From: Persephonella atlantica
Lineage (GTDB): Bacteria > Aquificota > Aquificia > Aquificales > Hydrogenothermaceae
DNA: 64,000 nt
Direction of reading: 5' to 3'
NCBI RefSeq assembly: GCF_016617615.1
Contig: NZ_JAACYA010000002.1
Location: 857,018-921,017 of the forward strand
Shown here piece after piece: positions 1-8,919 of this stretch. Position 1 is the first letter of the stretch. Every line of letters begins with the position of its first letter. Below the pieces are notes generated by a model. The model was given only the letters and a program-made list of their open reading frames with translations. It ran no database searches and was not told the DNA's origin. Position numbers and translations under genes: made by a program.

Positions 1-1
1 T

Positions 2-670
2 GAAGAGTTGATAGTAGGTGTTCCCCTTGAAGAACGATTTGAGAAAGCTGAAAAATCAGTAGTAAGAATACCTGTTCCTGAAGAAGATGATAAATTTAAA
101 AAACTGATAGACATGGCGAAGCAGGAGGGAGAGAGTCTTGGAGGAGTTTTTGAAGTTTTTGCAATAGGTGTTCCTCCAGGGCTGGGTTCTTACGTTCAAT
201 GGGATAGAAGGATAGACGGAAAAATAGCTCAGGCATTTATGAGTATTCAGGCAATAAAAGGCGTTGAGATGGGAGAGGGTTTCAGACTGGCACAGAAGTT
301 TGGTTCACAGGCACACGATGAAATATTCTGGGAAAAGGGAAGAGGTTTTTATCACAGAACAAACAGGGCTGGAGGAGTAGAAGGAGGGATGACAAATGGT
401 GAGCCTGTGATAGTCAGAGCTGCAATGAAACCTATACCAACACTTATGAGAAAAAAGTCACTCCAGTCTGTAAATATAAAAACAAAACAGCCATTCGATG
501 CGGCAAAAGAAAGGTCTGATGTGACAGCTGTTCCTGCAGCTGCAGTTGTTGGAGAGGCAATGCTCTCCATTGTTTTGGCTGATGCTCTTCTTGAGAAATT
601 TGGCAGTGACAACTGGGAAGAAATTAAAGGGAGAGTAGAAGAATACAGAAAGTATGTGATGGAGTTTTAG
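2..670 (+). CDS. aroC: chorismate synthase, C-terminal part (5' end outside window)
   Basis: Chorismate synthase converts 5-enolpyruvylshikimate-3-phosphate to chorismate, the last common step of aromatic amino acid synthesis, in the cytoplasm with reduced FMN. The visible 222 residues are the C-terminal half of a protein that is usually 350-390 residues long. Family signatures are clear: GVEMGEGF, the stretch [19 protein letters not shown], and the [15 protein letters not shown] block near the end. The reading frame is open to the window edge, so the TTG at 8 is not the true start. A new promoter lies just downstream, before atpB, so this is probably the end of a transcription unit. Confidence 0.96.
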   Translation, partial: EELIVGVPLEERFEKAEKSVVRIPVPEEDDKFKKLIDMAKQEGESLGGVFEVFAIGVPPGLGSYVQWDRRIDGKIAQAFMSIQAIKGVEMGEGFRLAQKFGSQAHDEIFWEKGRGFYHRTNRAGGVEGGMTNGEPVIVRAAMKPIPTLMRKKSLQSVNIKTKQPFDAAKERSDVTAVPAAAVVGEAMLSIVLADALLEKFGSDNWEEIKGRVEEYRKYVMEF

Positions 671-700
671 TTTACACCTGTATAAAAATTTTGATATAAT
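671..700 (+). promoter_or_regulatory. promoter of the atpB-usp-atpE operon
   Basis: A perfect -10 box TATAAT lies at 695-700 with TTTACA at 671-676 as a possible -35, spacing 18. The same TTTGATATAAT arrangement precedes proS and argG in this window. Confidence 0.6.
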
Positions 701-732
701 AATCGGAGTTTGTGAAATCAAAACATCTATGA

Positions 733-1380
733 ATGGAGGAAGCTTTGGAAGGGCTTTACACACACCACATGCTGATGGCACTGCTTATACTTGTTGTTAT
801 TCCTGTAGCTTTTTCGGTTGTTGCTAAAAAACCATCCCTTGTTCCAACTCCTGTTCAGAACCTTTTTGAGATGTACATAGAGTTTGTTGATAATATGCTT
901 AAAGAGCAGATGGGGAAAGAAGGTAGAAAGTTCTTTCCTTTAGTTGCGGGTCTTGGGTTGTTTATATTCTTCGGTAATATACTTGGAATGATACCAGGGT
1001 TTGAATCATATACAGCAAATATAAACACAACACTGGCACTTGCTCTGATGGTATTTTTCCTTTACAACTATTTAGGTTTTAAAAGGCACGGAGTTTCTTA
1101 TCTTAAACACTTTATGGGACCTATTCCTGCTGCGGCTCCTATATTCTTTATAATAGAGATTATATCCCATATAAGCAGACCTATAACCCTTGCTCTTCGT
1201 TTATTTGCAAACATGACAGGTGGAGAGCTTATTACGGTTGTTTTGATAATGCTCGTACCTCTTCTCATTCCATTGCCTATAATGATTGTTCACCTTATTG
1301 CAGTGTTCCTGCAAACATACGTATTTATGATACTGACTACTGTTTACATAGCTGGAGCTCTTGTTGAGGAAGCCCACTAA
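733..1380 (+). CDS. atpB: F-type ATP synthase subunit a
   Basis: Subunit a of the membrane F0 part carries protons past the c-ring. The 215-residue protein is very hydrophobic with five to six membrane helices. The essential arginine is in ALRLFANM (R156), equivalent to Arg210 of E. coli, in the conserved helix beginning ISRPITLALRL. The start ATG at 733 follows a TATAAT box at 695-700. The gene is followed after 8 bp by a Usp-like gene and then atpE, so a and c are separated by an unrelated gene. No other ATP synthase genes are in the window, consistent with the split F0/F1 loci known in Aquificota. Confidence 0.95.
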   Translation: MEEALEGLYTHHMLMALLILVVIPVAFSVVAKKPSLVPTPVQNLFEMYIEFVDNMLKEQMGKEGRKFFPLVAGLGLFIFFGNILGMIPGFESYTANINTTLALALMVFFLYNYLGFKRHGVSYLKHFMGPIPAAAPIFFIIEIISHISRPITLALRLFANMTGGELITVVLIMLVPLLIPLPIMIVHLIAVFLQTYVFMILTTVYIAGALVEEAH

Positions 1381-1388
1381 AGGAGACT

Positions 1389-1784
1389 ATGATGAATGTA
1401 AACAAAATTCTGGTCTGTGTTGACCTGACTCCACTTTCCTTGAAAGGGTTAGAGTGGGCAAAGTTTTTAGCCCAGAAGCTCGGTGCAGAGCTGGTTGTAT
1501 TCCATGAACTGGAAGATGTTTATACTATGATAAAAACAAGCGCATCTTTTGGAATGCCTGCATCTCCAGATTTGAAGGAAAAGGCAGAGACGGCAGCACT
1601 GGATAATATCAAGCCTCTTTTAAAGGGATGTGAGAATTACAGGATAATTATAGAGGCAAAAGGAAAAACAGCAGATAGGTTGATTGATATTGTTAAAGAA
1701 GAGAAACCCGAACTGACAGTGATAACTGTTGAATATGAAAGAGATGTGACAAAACTGAACTCACAGGTGTTAGTAATAAAATAA
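1389..1784 (+). CDS. universal stress protein (UspA)-like protein inserted between atpB and atpE
   Basis: This 131-residue protein shows the Usp fold pattern: a first strand KILVCVDLTPLSLKGLEWA, the AQKLGAELVVFHE segment and a last strand QVLVIK. The usual ATP-binding motif G-x2-G-x9-G-S/T near the C-terminus is absent; the sequence there is VEYERDVTKLNSQVLVIK, so nucleotide binding is doubtful. The start is ATG 1389 or 1392 with AGGAG upstream. It lies 8 bp after atpB and 25 bp before atpE, so it is surely cotranscribed. Its role with the ATP synthase is unknown. Confidence 0.8.
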   Translation: MMNVNKILVCVDLTPLSLKGLEWAKFLAQKLGAELVVFHELEDVYTMIKTSASFGMPASPDLKEKAETAALDNIKPLLKGCENYRIIIEAKGKTADRLIDIVKEEKPELTVITVEYERDVTKLNSQVLVIK

Positions 1785-1809
1785 AATACAGAAGGAGGTT
1801 TTTACAGTA

Positions 1810-2163
1810 ATGAAGAAATACTCTACAGTTTTCCTGATGCTCTTAATGGTTGCAGGAGCTCTGTCATCTGCTTTTGCAGGAGATGGTTCTGATGCCCTTG
1901 CAAGAGCAGTATTTTATGGTGGTGTTGCAATCGGTGCGGGTGTTGCAATCGGTGCTGCTGCAGGTGGTGGTGCTGCAGGACTTGGTAATGCTGTAAGGGG
2001 AGTGCTTGAAGGTATGGCAAGAAACCCAAATATGGGTGGTAAACTCCTTACAACAATGTTTATCGGTATGGCACTGATAGAAACATTCGTTCTTTACGGA
2101 CTGCTTATTGCAATCATCTTCATCTTTACAGGAATATTTGACGCTAAATTTTTAGGACATTAA
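1810..2163 (+). CDS. atpE: F-type ATP synthase subunit c with N-terminal signal-like segment
   Basis: Subunit c forms the proton-driven rotor ring. The protein is 117 residues, longer than the usual 75-90, because a signal-peptide-like segment (residues 1-23, ending SAFAG) precedes the hairpin. The first helix has the glycine-rich pattern GVAIGAGVAIGAAAGGG, the polar loop is ARNP, and the second helix carries the ion-binding Glu in ALIETF. The Pro/Gln ligands typical of sodium rings are not seen in helix 1, so proton use is likely. A signal-type N-terminus is known for the Aquifex subunit c. A strong AGAAGGAGG ribosome site sits ahead of ATG 1810. Confidence 0.94.
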   Translation: MKKYSTVFLMLLMVAGALSSAFAGDGSDALARAVFYGGVAIGAGVAIGAAAGGGAAGLGNAVRGVLEGMARNPNMGGKLLTTMFIGMALIETFVLYGLLIAIIFIFTGIFDAKFLGH

Positions 2164-2189
2164 CAGATATTTGATAAAATCTTTTAGGG

Positions 2190-2227
2190 GCGTACATATT
2201 CCATATATGTGCGCTCTTTTATTTTTT
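2190..2227 (+). terminator. hairpin plus T-run after atpE, also in the rpmH leader
   Basis: A 10-bp stem (arms 2190-2199 and 2205-2214, one G-U pair, 5-base loop) is followed by CTCTTTTATTTTTT. It fits a rho-independent terminator for the atpB operon. A TTTGATAAAAT box at 2170-2180 lies upstream, so a transcript starting there for rpmH would carry the same hairpin in its leader. Confidence 0.7.
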
Positions 2228-2242
2228 AACAGGAGGTAAGAA

Positions 2243-2383
2243 ATGTCAGGAAAAGTGCAGAACAGAATATCAAACAGGAAAAGAAAGAGAACTTCAGGGT
2301 TTTTAGCAAGGAAAAAAACAAAATCTGGAAGGAAGATACTTGCAAGGAGAAGGGCTAAAGGAAGAAAAAGACTGGCTGCATAG
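2243..2383 (+). CDS. rpmH: 50S ribosomal protein L34
   Basis: This is a 46-residue, Arg/Lys-rich protein of the large ribosomal subunit. The family core [22 protein letters not shown] is replaced here in nearly canonical form at residues 20-41, and the C-terminus is RKRLAA. The N-terminus ([16 protein letters not shown]) is slightly longer than the usual MKRTYQPS type. A perfect AGGAGG precedes ATG 2243. It is followed after 3 bp by rnpA, the arrangement conserved in most bacteria near the replication origin. Confidence 0.95.
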   Translation: MSGKVQNRISNRKRKRTSGFLARKKTKSGRKILARRRAKGRKRLAA

Positions 2384-2386
2384 TAT

Positions 2387-2713
2387 ATGGAAACGCTGAA
2401 AGGCAGAGAAATAAAAAAATTGTTAAAATCCGGTAATATACTGAAAACGAAGCATCTTATTGTTGTTTTTTTTAGGAACAGTCTGGGAAGACCAAGATTT
2501 GCCTTTATCACATCAAAAAAGTTTTCAAAAAAGGCTGTTGAAAGGAACAGGGCGAAGAGGGTGATGAGAGAAGCCCTCAGGCTATATGGTAACTTGCTGA
2601 AAAACACAGGCTGTGATGTTGTACTTATACCTAAAAAAAGTGTGTTAGGAATAAAGGTCTGGCAGTTGAAAGACGATATAACCTATATTGCTGAAAAGCT
2701 GAAAAAATGCTAA
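2387..2713 (+). CDS. rnpA: ribonuclease P protein component
   Basis: The protein subunit of RNase P helps the catalytic RNA trim the 5' leader of pre-tRNAs. The 108-residue protein holds the signature RNRAKR at residues 53-58, inside KKAVERNRAKRVMREALR, and a basic overall composition. The C-terminal end overlaps yidD by 7 bases (ATGCTAA), so the two are translationally coupled. The start ATG 2387 lies 3 bases behind rpmH with no separate ribosome site, as often in this operon. Confidence 0.93.
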   Translation: METLKGREIKKLLKSGNILKTKHLIVVFFRNSLGRPRFAFITSKKFSKKAVERNRAKRVMREALRLYGNLLKNTGCDVVLIPKKSVLGIKVWQLKDDITYIAEKLKKC

Positions 2714-2916
2714 AAAAAGCAGTTATTAAACTACTAAAAATGTATCAGAAGTTTATCTCCCCACTATATCCAGCAAGCTGTCGTTATTATCCGACATGCT
2801 CCCAGTACAGTATAGAGGCTGTAGAAAAATATGGAGTATTTATAGGGATATTAAAGACTGCATGGAGAGTGATTAGATGCAATCCTCTTTCCAAGGGAGG
2901 AATAGATAAACCGTAA
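2707..2916 (+). CDS. yidD: membrane protein insertion efficiency factor YidD
   Basis: YidD is a small membrane-associated protein that helps YidC insert inner-membrane proteins. The 69-residue sequence matches the family in size and has its hallmark SCRYYPTCSQYS at residues 24-35 with cysteines 25 and 31, preceded by KFISPLYP. It overlaps rnpA by 7 bases and ends 12 bases ahead of yidC, in the standard rnpA-yidD-yidC order. Confidence 0.94.
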   Translation: MLKKAVIKLLKMYQKFISPLYPASCRYYPTCSQYSIEAVEKYGVFIGILKTAWRVIRCNPLSKGGIDKP

Positions 2917-2928
2917 GAGAGGTAATCA

Positions 2929-4524
2929 ATGAATCAGGAAACAGACATTCAGAAGAGGATGTTTATATTTTTTGTTGTTGTTGCAGTTCTTATGATAGGT
3001 TACTCTATCCTGAGTTCTTACTATTTTTCAAAGGAAAAACCTGCACAGACTGAAAACCAGACAACTTCAAAAAAGCAGGAAACTCCTGTCCCTGAGCAAA
3101 AAAAACAGAAAACTCCAAGTGTTGTGTCTTATACAGGGGGAAGTTTTAATCTTCTGATGGATAGTAGAAGGATAAATTCTGACAATCTAAAAAATTTAGT
3201 AACAGTTAAAACAGAATTTGGAGAGATAAAGTTCTCTAAAATTGGGGGAAGAATAGTCTCCATATATGTGGATAAATACAGAACAGACATCATAAGTGAT
3301 TTTGCTAAAAATAACAGAATATTTCCAACAGAGATAATAACCACAAACCCACAGATGACAGCCATTATAAACTTTTCAGAATATAACTTTAAAAAAGAAG
3401 GAAACAGCTACATTTTTACCCTTAAAAAGGACAACATATCTGTAATAAAGAAATTCACTTTTGAAAACTCTGTTTTTTCTGTTAGCATAGAAACTGAAGG
3501 TCTTGAGAAAGAAGGTATCGCTATTGTAAATGGAATAGTTCTTACAGAAAATACCAGTGCATTTGGACATTCAGGAGCTATAATAAAAACAGATAAAGAA
3601 CTGATTAAAATTGATGCTGATATAGATAGGGAGCAGATAATAAGAGGAAACATACTGTGGGCAGGAGAAGAAAACAAGTACTTCATACAGCTTTTAGCTA
3701 CCAAAGATGGGTTTAATGTAACCCATGTGATACCGGTTGCCAAAGAAAAAACAGTTGTTATATCTGAAATTCCTACTAGTATAGAAGGATTTTTCTTTGG
3801 AGGACCAAAACTTTACTCTCTTTTAGAATCTATATCTGAAAAGTATAAAAAAATCTGGGGAAAAGATTTAGCACTACAGGACAGCGTTGATTTTGGAATT
3901 TTTGGAATTCTTGGAAAACCGCTTTTTATCGTTCTCCACTTCTTCTACAACTATACTCACAACTGGGGAATTGCAATAATTCTGCTTACTGTTGTTATCA
4001 GAATTCTGTTTTTCCCTCTAAATCACAAAAGCCTAAAAGCAATGAAAAAGATGGCAGACCTTGCCCCTGAGATCAAGAAACTCCAGAAGAAATACAAAGA
4101 TGACCCTCAAAAACTACAGCAGGAGATGATGAGACTGTACGCAGAACACGGGGCAAACCCAATGTCTGGATGTCTTCCTATTATCGTTCAGATACCTGTT
4201 TTTATTGCCCTTTACAATGTTCTTATGGTAACTGTTGAACTGAAAAATGCACCGTTTATGCTCTGGATAACAGACCTGTCATCAAAAGACCCTTACTACA
4301 TTCTTCCTATCCTGATGGGACTTTCTATGATAGCCCAGCAGTGGATTACCCCTTCTTCAGATAAAAATCAGAAGATGATTATGTATATAATGGCTGTTGT
4401 TTTCACTTTTATGTTTATGAACTTCCCATCAGGGCTTGTTTTATACTGGCTTACGAATAATATATTAGGACTGGCTCAAAGTTATATCATCAACAAAAGT
4501 ATGGGAAGATACAAAAAATCTTAA
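2929..4524 (+). CDS. yidC: membrane protein insertase YidC/Oxa1
   Basis: YidC inserts and folds inner-membrane proteins, alone or with SecYEG. At 531 residues it is the Gram-negative form: an N-terminal membrane anchor (about 10-30), a large periplasmic P1 domain (about 60-330), and five C-terminal helices from about 335 on. The conserved core includes NWGIAIILLTVVIRILFFPL, where R362-like arginine lies in the groove, the cytoplasmic loop KMADLAPEIKKLQKKYKDD, and MSGCLPIIVQIPVFIALY. The start ATG 2929 has GAGAGG upstream. Confidence 0.97.
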   Translation: MNQETDIQKRMFIFFVVVAVLMIGYSILSSYYFSKEKPAQTENQTTSKKQETPVPEQKKQKTPSVVSYTGGSFNLLMDSRRINSDNLKNLVTVKTEFGEIKFSKIGGRIVSIYVDKYRTDIISDFAKNNRIFPTEIITTNPQMTAIINFSEYNFKKEGNSYIFTLKKDNISVIKKFTFENSVFSVSIETEGLEKEGIAIVNGIVLTENTSAFGHSGAIIKTDKELIKIDADIDREQIIRGNILWAGEENKYFIQLLATKDGFNVTHVIPVAKEKTVVISEIPTSIEGFFFGGPKLYSLLESISEKYKKIWGKDLALQDSVDFGIFGILGKPLFIVLHFFYNYTHNWGIAIILLTVVIRILFFPLNHKSLKAMKKMADLAPEIKKLQKKYKDDPQKLQQEMMRLYAEHGANPMSGCLPIIVQIPVFIALYNVLMVTVELKNAPFMLWITDLSSKDPYYILPILMGLSMIAQQWITPSSDKNQKMIMYIMAVVFTFMFMNFPSGLVLYWLTNNILGLAQSYIINKSMGRYKKS

Positions 4525-4527
4525 GTT

Positions 4528-5877
4528 ATGTATGAAAAAGACACAATAGTTGCCAATGCAACACCGCTTATCCCTTCGGCTGTGGGAATTGTGAGGATAA
4601 GCGGTGAAAAAGCTCTTCAGATAGGTAAAAAGCTGTTCACCCTTCCTGAAAAAGTAGAAGAAAGGAAGGCATATTACGGAAAAATAAAAGACAGGAAGGG
4701 TGAGATTATAGATGAGGGATTACTGCTGTTTTTTAAAGCTCCGAGGAGCTTTACAGGGGAAGATGTGGTGGAAATCTACCCTCACGGCAGCGTCCCGGTG
4801 ATAAAAAAGATACTGCAGGAAGCTATCTACTTTGGAGCAAGATTTGCACAGCCGGGAGAGTTCACAAAAAGAGCTTTCTTAAACGGAAAGATAGACCTTA
4901 CACAAGCAGAAGCTATTGCTGAACTGATAGAGGCAAAAACAGAAAGAGCAACAAAAGCAGCTGTTAATCTCCTTGAAGGAAAACTATCAAAAAAGGTAAA
5001 CCAGCTTAGAGAAGAGCTTATGCATCTGATTTCACTTATTGAAGCGGAGATAAACTTTCCGGAAGATGTTGAGGAGATAGATGAAGAAACATTAAAAATG
5101 AGCTTAAAGTCTGTTCTGAAAAAGATAGAAGAACTGCTTAAAACATACAGGAAAGGGGAAATTATCAGGGAAGGAATAAAGTTAGCTATTGTTGGAAGAC
5201 CTAACGTGGGAAAGTCTTCCCTTTTCAATGCTTTTGTAGGATACGAAAGGGCAATTGTTTCTGAATTTGAAGGAACAACGAGAGACTTTTTAGAGGAAAG
5301 CCTTTCAATAAACGGAATACCTGTTAAACTTCTTGACACTGCTGGTATAAGAGAAACAGAGAACAAAGTAGAAAAGATAGGCATTGAAAAAGCCCTTCAA
5401 AAAATTGAAGAAGCAGACGTTGTTCTGTTTGTTTTTGATTTAAGCAGTGGTATAACAGAAGAAGATATGCAAATTTATGAAAAAATAAAAAATAAAAATC
5501 CCATAATAGTCGGAAATAAACTTGATTTAGTACTTGATAAAAATAATGAAAAGTATTATTTTAATGATGTAATACCTGTTAGCAGTAAAACATTACAGAA
5601 TTTTGACCAGTTAGAGGAGAAAATCCTTCAAAAACTAAACCTTTTAGAAGAAGCAGATACAGATATTTATATCAATCTTAGGCATTATGAACTGCTTAAA
5701 AAAGCGAAAGAAGTTATTGAAAGAGTTTTAAAAGATTTTGAATATCTACTGTCAAATAAGGAAATACTTATGCTTGAAATCTCAGAAGCTGAAAGAGCCC
5801 TTGAGGAAATCACAGGAGAGATAACAACAGAAGACATTTTGGGAAATATATTCAGCAAATTCTGTATAGGAAAATAA
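4528..5877 (+). CDS. mnmE: tRNA uridine-5-carboxymethylaminomethyl modification GTPase MnmE
   Basis: MnmE works with MnmG to modify U34 of certain tRNAs. The 449-residue protein has the formyl-folate-binding N-terminal domain (1-120), a helical domain, and an inserted G domain: G1 GRPNVGKS at 223-230, EGTTRD at 248-253, DTAG at 270-273 and NKLD. The C-terminus is the catalytic FCIGK with its conserved cysteine. Only 3 bases separate it from yidC. Usual length is about 450-460, so it is complete. Confidence 0.97.
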   Translation: MYEKDTIVANATPLIPSAVGIVRISGEKALQIGKKLFTLPEKVEERKAYYGKIKDRKGEIIDEGLLLFFKAPRSFTGEDVVEIYPHGSVPVIKKILQEAIYFGARFAQPGEFTKRAFLNGKIDLTQAEAIAELIEAKTERATKAAVNLLEGKLSKKVNQLREELMHLISLIEAEINFPEDVEEIDEETLKMSLKSVLKKIEELLKTYRKGEIIREGIKLAIVGRPNVGKSSLFNAFVGYERAIVSEFEGTTRDFLEESLSINGIPVKLLDTAGIRETENKVEKIGIEKALQKIEEADVVLFVFDLSSGITEEDMQIYEKIKNKNPIIVGNKLDLVLDKNNEKYYFNDVIPVSSKTLQNFDQLEEKILQKLNLLEEADTDIYINLRHYELLKKAKEVIERVLKDFEYLLSNKEILMLEISEAERALEEITGEITTEDILGNIFSKFCIGK

Positions 5878-5905
5878 AAACAATTAGAGGAGGTTTACAT
5901 AAATC

Positions 5906-7174
5906 ATGGCAATCACAGCGTTATCTGTTGAAGAACTGAAAAAGATGACACTTCAGGAACTTCAGAAACTTGGAAAAGAGATAGGGCTTCAGAGAACAAC
6001 AGGCCTGAAAAAACAGGAGCTTATAGCAAGAATTTTAGAGAAAAAAGCTCAGGAAGAAGGGCTGAACTTTATAAGGGGAGTGTTAGAAGTTTTACCTGAA
6101 GGATACGGATTTATAAGATCTATAGAAAATAATTATGCTCCCCACTCTTCAGATATATACGTGTCTCCATCACAGATAAAAAAGTTTGGCCTGAGGACGG
6201 GAGACTACATAATAGGAATTGCAAGACTTCCCAAGGACAACGAAAAGTATAGGGCATTGATAAAGATAGAAGCTGTTAACACAGTTGAGCCTGAAGTTGC
6301 AAGGAAAAGACCAAGATTTGATTCTCTGACTCCCTACCATCCCACAGAGAGATTCAATTTAGAGTACGACCCTTCTGACCTATCAACAAGGGTAGTCAGT
6401 CTTATAACACCTATAGGAAAAGGACAGAGGGGACTTATCGTCGCTCCACCAAAGGCAGGAAAAACTGTTCTGATACAGAGACTTGCAAAAGCACTGATAA
6501 AAAACCATCCAGAAACGCATCTGATAATACTCCTGATTGATGAAAGGCCAGAAGAAGTTACAGAGATGAGAAGGATAGTGGGAGAAGGAGCAGAAGTTGT
6601 TGCCTCAACATTTGATGAACCGCCAGAGAGACATATGCACGTTGCAGAGCTTATTGTGGAGAGAGCTAAAAGGCTTGTTGAACTGGGACAGGATGTTGTT
6701 ATACTCCTTGACTCTATGACAAGACTTGCAAGGGCTTCAAATGCCATAACACCACCTTCAGGCAGGGTTCTATCTGGTGGTTTAGAGGCAACAGCCCTTC
6801 AGAGGCCTAAAAAATTCTTTGGAGCTGCGAGGAACATAGAAGAAGGGGGAAGTCTGACAATACTTGCAACAGCCCTTGTTGAAACAGGTTCAAAGATGGA
6901 TGACGTAATATTTGAGGAGTTCAAAGGAACAGGAAATATGGAGCTTTACCTTGACAGGAGACTGATGGAAAGGAGAGTATTCCCTGCTATAAACATACCA
7001 AAATCTGGTACAAGAAAAGAAGAACTGTTAGTGGAAGAGTGGGAGCTCCAGAGACTGTGGATACTGAGGAAGTTCCTCTCCACAATGGACGAAGTAGAAG
7101 CAATGGAATTTCTCCTCAGTAAACTGTCCAAATTCAAAACAAACGAGGAGTTCCTCAAATCTATGAACACTTGA
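5906..7174 (+). CDS. rho: transcription termination factor Rho
   Basis: Rho is the hexameric RNA helicase that ends transcription of untranslated RNA. The 422-residue protein has the Rho N-terminal helical domain (1-45), a cold-shock-like RNA-binding domain with GYGFIR at 67-72, Walker A in PPKAGKTVL (about 181-189), [12 protein letters not shown], and the Q/R-loop segments [11 protein letters not shown] and [20 protein letters not shown]. The AGGAGG before ATG 5906 is strong. Confidence 0.97.
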   Translation: MAITALSVEELKKMTLQELQKLGKEIGLQRTTGLKKQELIARILEKKAQEEGLNFIRGVLEVLPEGYGFIRSIENNYAPHSSDIYVSPSQIKKFGLRTGDYIIGIARLPKDNEKYRALIKIEAVNTVEPEVARKRPRFDSLTPYHPTERFNLEYDPSDLSTRVVSLITPIGKGQRGLIVAPPKAGKTVLIQRLAKALIKNHPETHLIILLIDERPEEVTEMRRIVGEGAEVVASTFDEPPERHMHVAELIVERAKRLVELGQDVVILLDSMTRLARASNAITPPSGRVLSGGLEATALQRPKKFFGAARNIEEGGSLTILATALVETGSKMDDVIFEEFKGTGNMELYLDRRLMERRVFPAINIPKSGTRKEELLVEEWELQRLWILRKFLSTMDEVEAMEFLLSKLSKFKTNEEFLKSMNT

Positions 7175-7258
7175 TAAAAATTTCTGCAAATAATAAAATA
7201 TACGTTTGCCTGATTTTTATTCAGGTGTATATTAAAGGACGAAAAAGGAGGTAGAACG

Positions 7259-7459
7259 TTGAAAAAAGGAATACATCCAGAGCTTAAACCTACACATTTT
7301 GTTTGTGGTTGCGGGAATGAGTTTGACCTGCTTTCAACAAAGGGCGGAACAGTTTACCTGGAGGTGTGCAACCAGTGTCATCCATTTTACACAGGTAAAC
7401 TGAGAATAAAGCCATTTTTCCTTGAGATAAAAGGAGAAGCTGTACAAGAAAGTAAATAA
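7259..7459 (+). CDS. rpmE: 50S ribosomal protein L31, zinc-binding form
   Basis: L31 bridges the ribosomal subunits. The 66-residue protein starts with TTG 7259 behind a strong AAGGAGG. Four cysteines (C16, C18, C37, C40) form the C+ zinc site, and the family ending HPFYTGKLR is intact. Its TAA stop shares one base with the ATG of prfA. A small hairpin (CCTGA/TCAGG, about 7210-7226) lies in the leader. Confidence 0.95.
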   Translation: MKKGIHPELKPTHFVCGCGNEFDLLSTKGGTVYLEVCNQCHPFYTGKLRIKPFFLEIKGEAVQESK

Positions 7460-8544
7460 TGCTGAACAAACATATACTCAGCAGGCTTGAAAAGTTAGAA
7501 GAAAAACTGAAAAAGTTAGAGGCGGAGCTTTCTAACCCTGAAGTGTTAAAAGACCAGAGAAAACTACAGCAGGTAGCAAAGGAGCATAAAGAAACTGAGC
7601 ACCTGTACAAGTTATACAGAGAGTACAAGCAGATAGAAAAAGATCTAAAAGAAGCAAAATCTCTCCTTAGCTCTCCCGATGAGGAGATGAGAGTCTTAGC
7701 AGAAGAAGAACTGAGAAATCTGCAGAAGAAGAAAGAAGAGTTAGAAAGAGAGATTCAGCTCCAGCTCCTACCTAAAGACCCAAACGACGAGAAGAATGTA
7801 ATATTAGAAATAAGACAGGGAGCAGGAGGAGAAGAGGCAGCTCTTTTTGCAGCAGAGCTGTTCAGGATGTATCAGAGGTATGCAGAGAGACACGGGTGGA
7901 AGGTTGAAGTCCTCAGCATGCATCCCACTGACAGAGGAGGAATAAAAGAGGTTATAGCTCTTATAAAAGGCAAAGGAGCTTATTCAAGACTGAAATTTGA
8001 AAGCGGTGTTCACAGGGTTCAGAGAGTTCCAGAAACAGAAAGCTCAGGAAGAATCCATACATCAACAGCAACTGTTGCTGTTTTGCCCGAAGCTGAAGAA
8101 GTAGATGTGGAGATAAAACCGGAAGAGCTGAAAATAGAAACAATGAGGGCATCAGGAGCCGGGGGACAGCACGTTAACACAACAGACTCAGCTGTCAGAA
8201 TAACACACATTCCTACAGGAATTGTTGTTAGCTGTCAGGATGAAAGGTCTCAGCTCCAGAACAGAGCAAAGGCAATGCAGATTTTAAGGGCAAGGCTGAA
8301 GGATTACTATGATAGATTAGAAAGACAGAAGATAGAAAAAGAGAGAAGGTCTCAGGTAGGAACAGGAGACAGGTCAGAGAAGATAAGAACTTACAACTTT
8401 CCACAAAACAGAGTAACAGACCACCGTATTGGATACACCTCCCACAGGATACACGAGATTTTAGACGGGGATTTAGACGAGATAATAGACAGACTGATAG
8501 CAAAAGAACAGGAACAGAAACTGTTAGCAATAGAAAATCAGTAA
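7459..8544 (+). CDS. prfA: peptide chain release factor 1
   Basis: RF1 reads UAA and UAG and triggers peptide release. The 361-residue protein has the catalytic GGQ at 235-237 in [18 protein letters not shown] and, at the codon-recognition loop, PET at 191-193 in the place of E. coli PAT (RF1 type P-x-T, not the SPF of RF2). Length is normal. Its start overlaps the rpmE stop by one base, so the two are coupled. A prmC-like gene, often downstream, is not present; a tRNA gene follows. Confidence 0.96.
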   Translation: MLNKHILSRLEKLEEKLKKLEAELSNPEVLKDQRKLQQVAKEHKETEHLYKLYREYKQIEKDLKEAKSLLSSPDEEMRVLAEEELRNLQKKKEELEREIQLQLLPKDPNDEKNVILEIRQGAGGEEAALFAAELFRMYQRYAERHGWKVEVLSMHPTDRGGIKEVIALIKGKGAYSRLKFESGVHRVQRVPETESSGRIHTSTATVAVLPEAEEVDVEIKPEELKIETMRASGAGGQHVNTTDSAVRITHIPTGIVVSCQDERSQLQNRAKAMQILRARLKDYYDRLERQKIEKERRSQVGTGDRSEKIRTYNFPQNRVTDHRIGYTSHRIHEILDGDLDEIIDRLIAKEQEQKLLAIENQ

Positions 8545-8547
8545 TAA

Positions 8548-8624
8548 GCGCCCGTAGCTCAACTGGATAGAGCACGTGACTACGGATCACGAGGTTGCAG
8601 GTTCGACTCCTGCCGGGCGCGCCA
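8548..8624 (+). tRNA. tRNA-Arg (anticodon ACG)
   Basis: The cloverleaf is complete: acceptor GCGCCCG with CGGGCGC, D-stem GCTC/GAGC, anticodon stem CGTGA/TCACG around the loop CTACGGA, TTCGACT T-loop and an encoded CCA. The anticodon ACG (8582-8584) implies inosine at position 34, needing a TadA deaminase. It begins 3 bases after prfA and is probably processed from the same transcript. Confidence 0.96.
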
Positions 8625-8681
8625 GATAAAAATCATAAAAATTTCTGCATATTCAGTTTACATTTTATCAAAAAGGTAGGA

Positions 8682-8897
8682 ATGACAGTTATGGATATAC
8701 TGCTTTCAGCTTTTGTTTTGCTTTCTGCAAACATTCAGACAGGAAAGAATAAGAACTGTTTTCAGATTGATGTATGTGCCTGCAGAGGAAACAGCTGTAT
8801 GATATTCCCAACAACATGTGTTCCAGAAAACTGGAAGATAGAAGACTTCACAAAGTGTGAAAACAGACCTGATAAGATAAAGATACCAACCCACTGA
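8682..8897 (+). CDS. small secreted cysteine-rich protein, unknown function
   Basis: The reading frame is open from inside the tRNA, but the likely start is ATG 8682 (or 8691) behind AAGGTAGGA. The 71-residue product has a short hydrophobic N-terminus (MDILLSAFVLLSA) like a signal peptide and five cysteines in the mature part (CFQIDVCACRGNSC, TTC, KC). I do not recognise a family. Disulfide bonds in the periplasm are plausible. It is followed by the tRNA-Ala promoter. Confidence 0.6.
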   Translation: MTVMDILLSAFVLLSANIQTGKNKNCFQIDVCACRGNSCMIFPTTCVPENWKIEDFTKCENRPDKIKIPTH

Positions 8898-8903
8898 AAA
8901 TGG

Positions 8904-8909
8904 TATAAT
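8904..8909 (+). promoter_or_regulatory. -10 box of tRNA-Ala
   Basis: An extended -10 TGGTATAAT lies 10 bases ahead of the tRNA 5' end. No clear -35 is visible. Confidence 0.55.
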
Positions 8910-8919
8910 ATCTATGTAT

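Noticed and set aside
1823..2029. Open frame on the - strand, His/Gln-rich
   Set aside because: It is the shadow of the glycine/alanine-rich atpE; repeated low-complexity residues and no ribosome site.
4827..5384. 185-codon open frame on the - strand inside mnmE
   Set aside because: Serine-rich shadow of a clear gene; no ribosome site.
8595..8681. Upstream extension of the small Cys-rich gene
   Set aside because: It begins inside tRNA-Arg; the ribosome site AAGGTAGGA points to ATG 8682.
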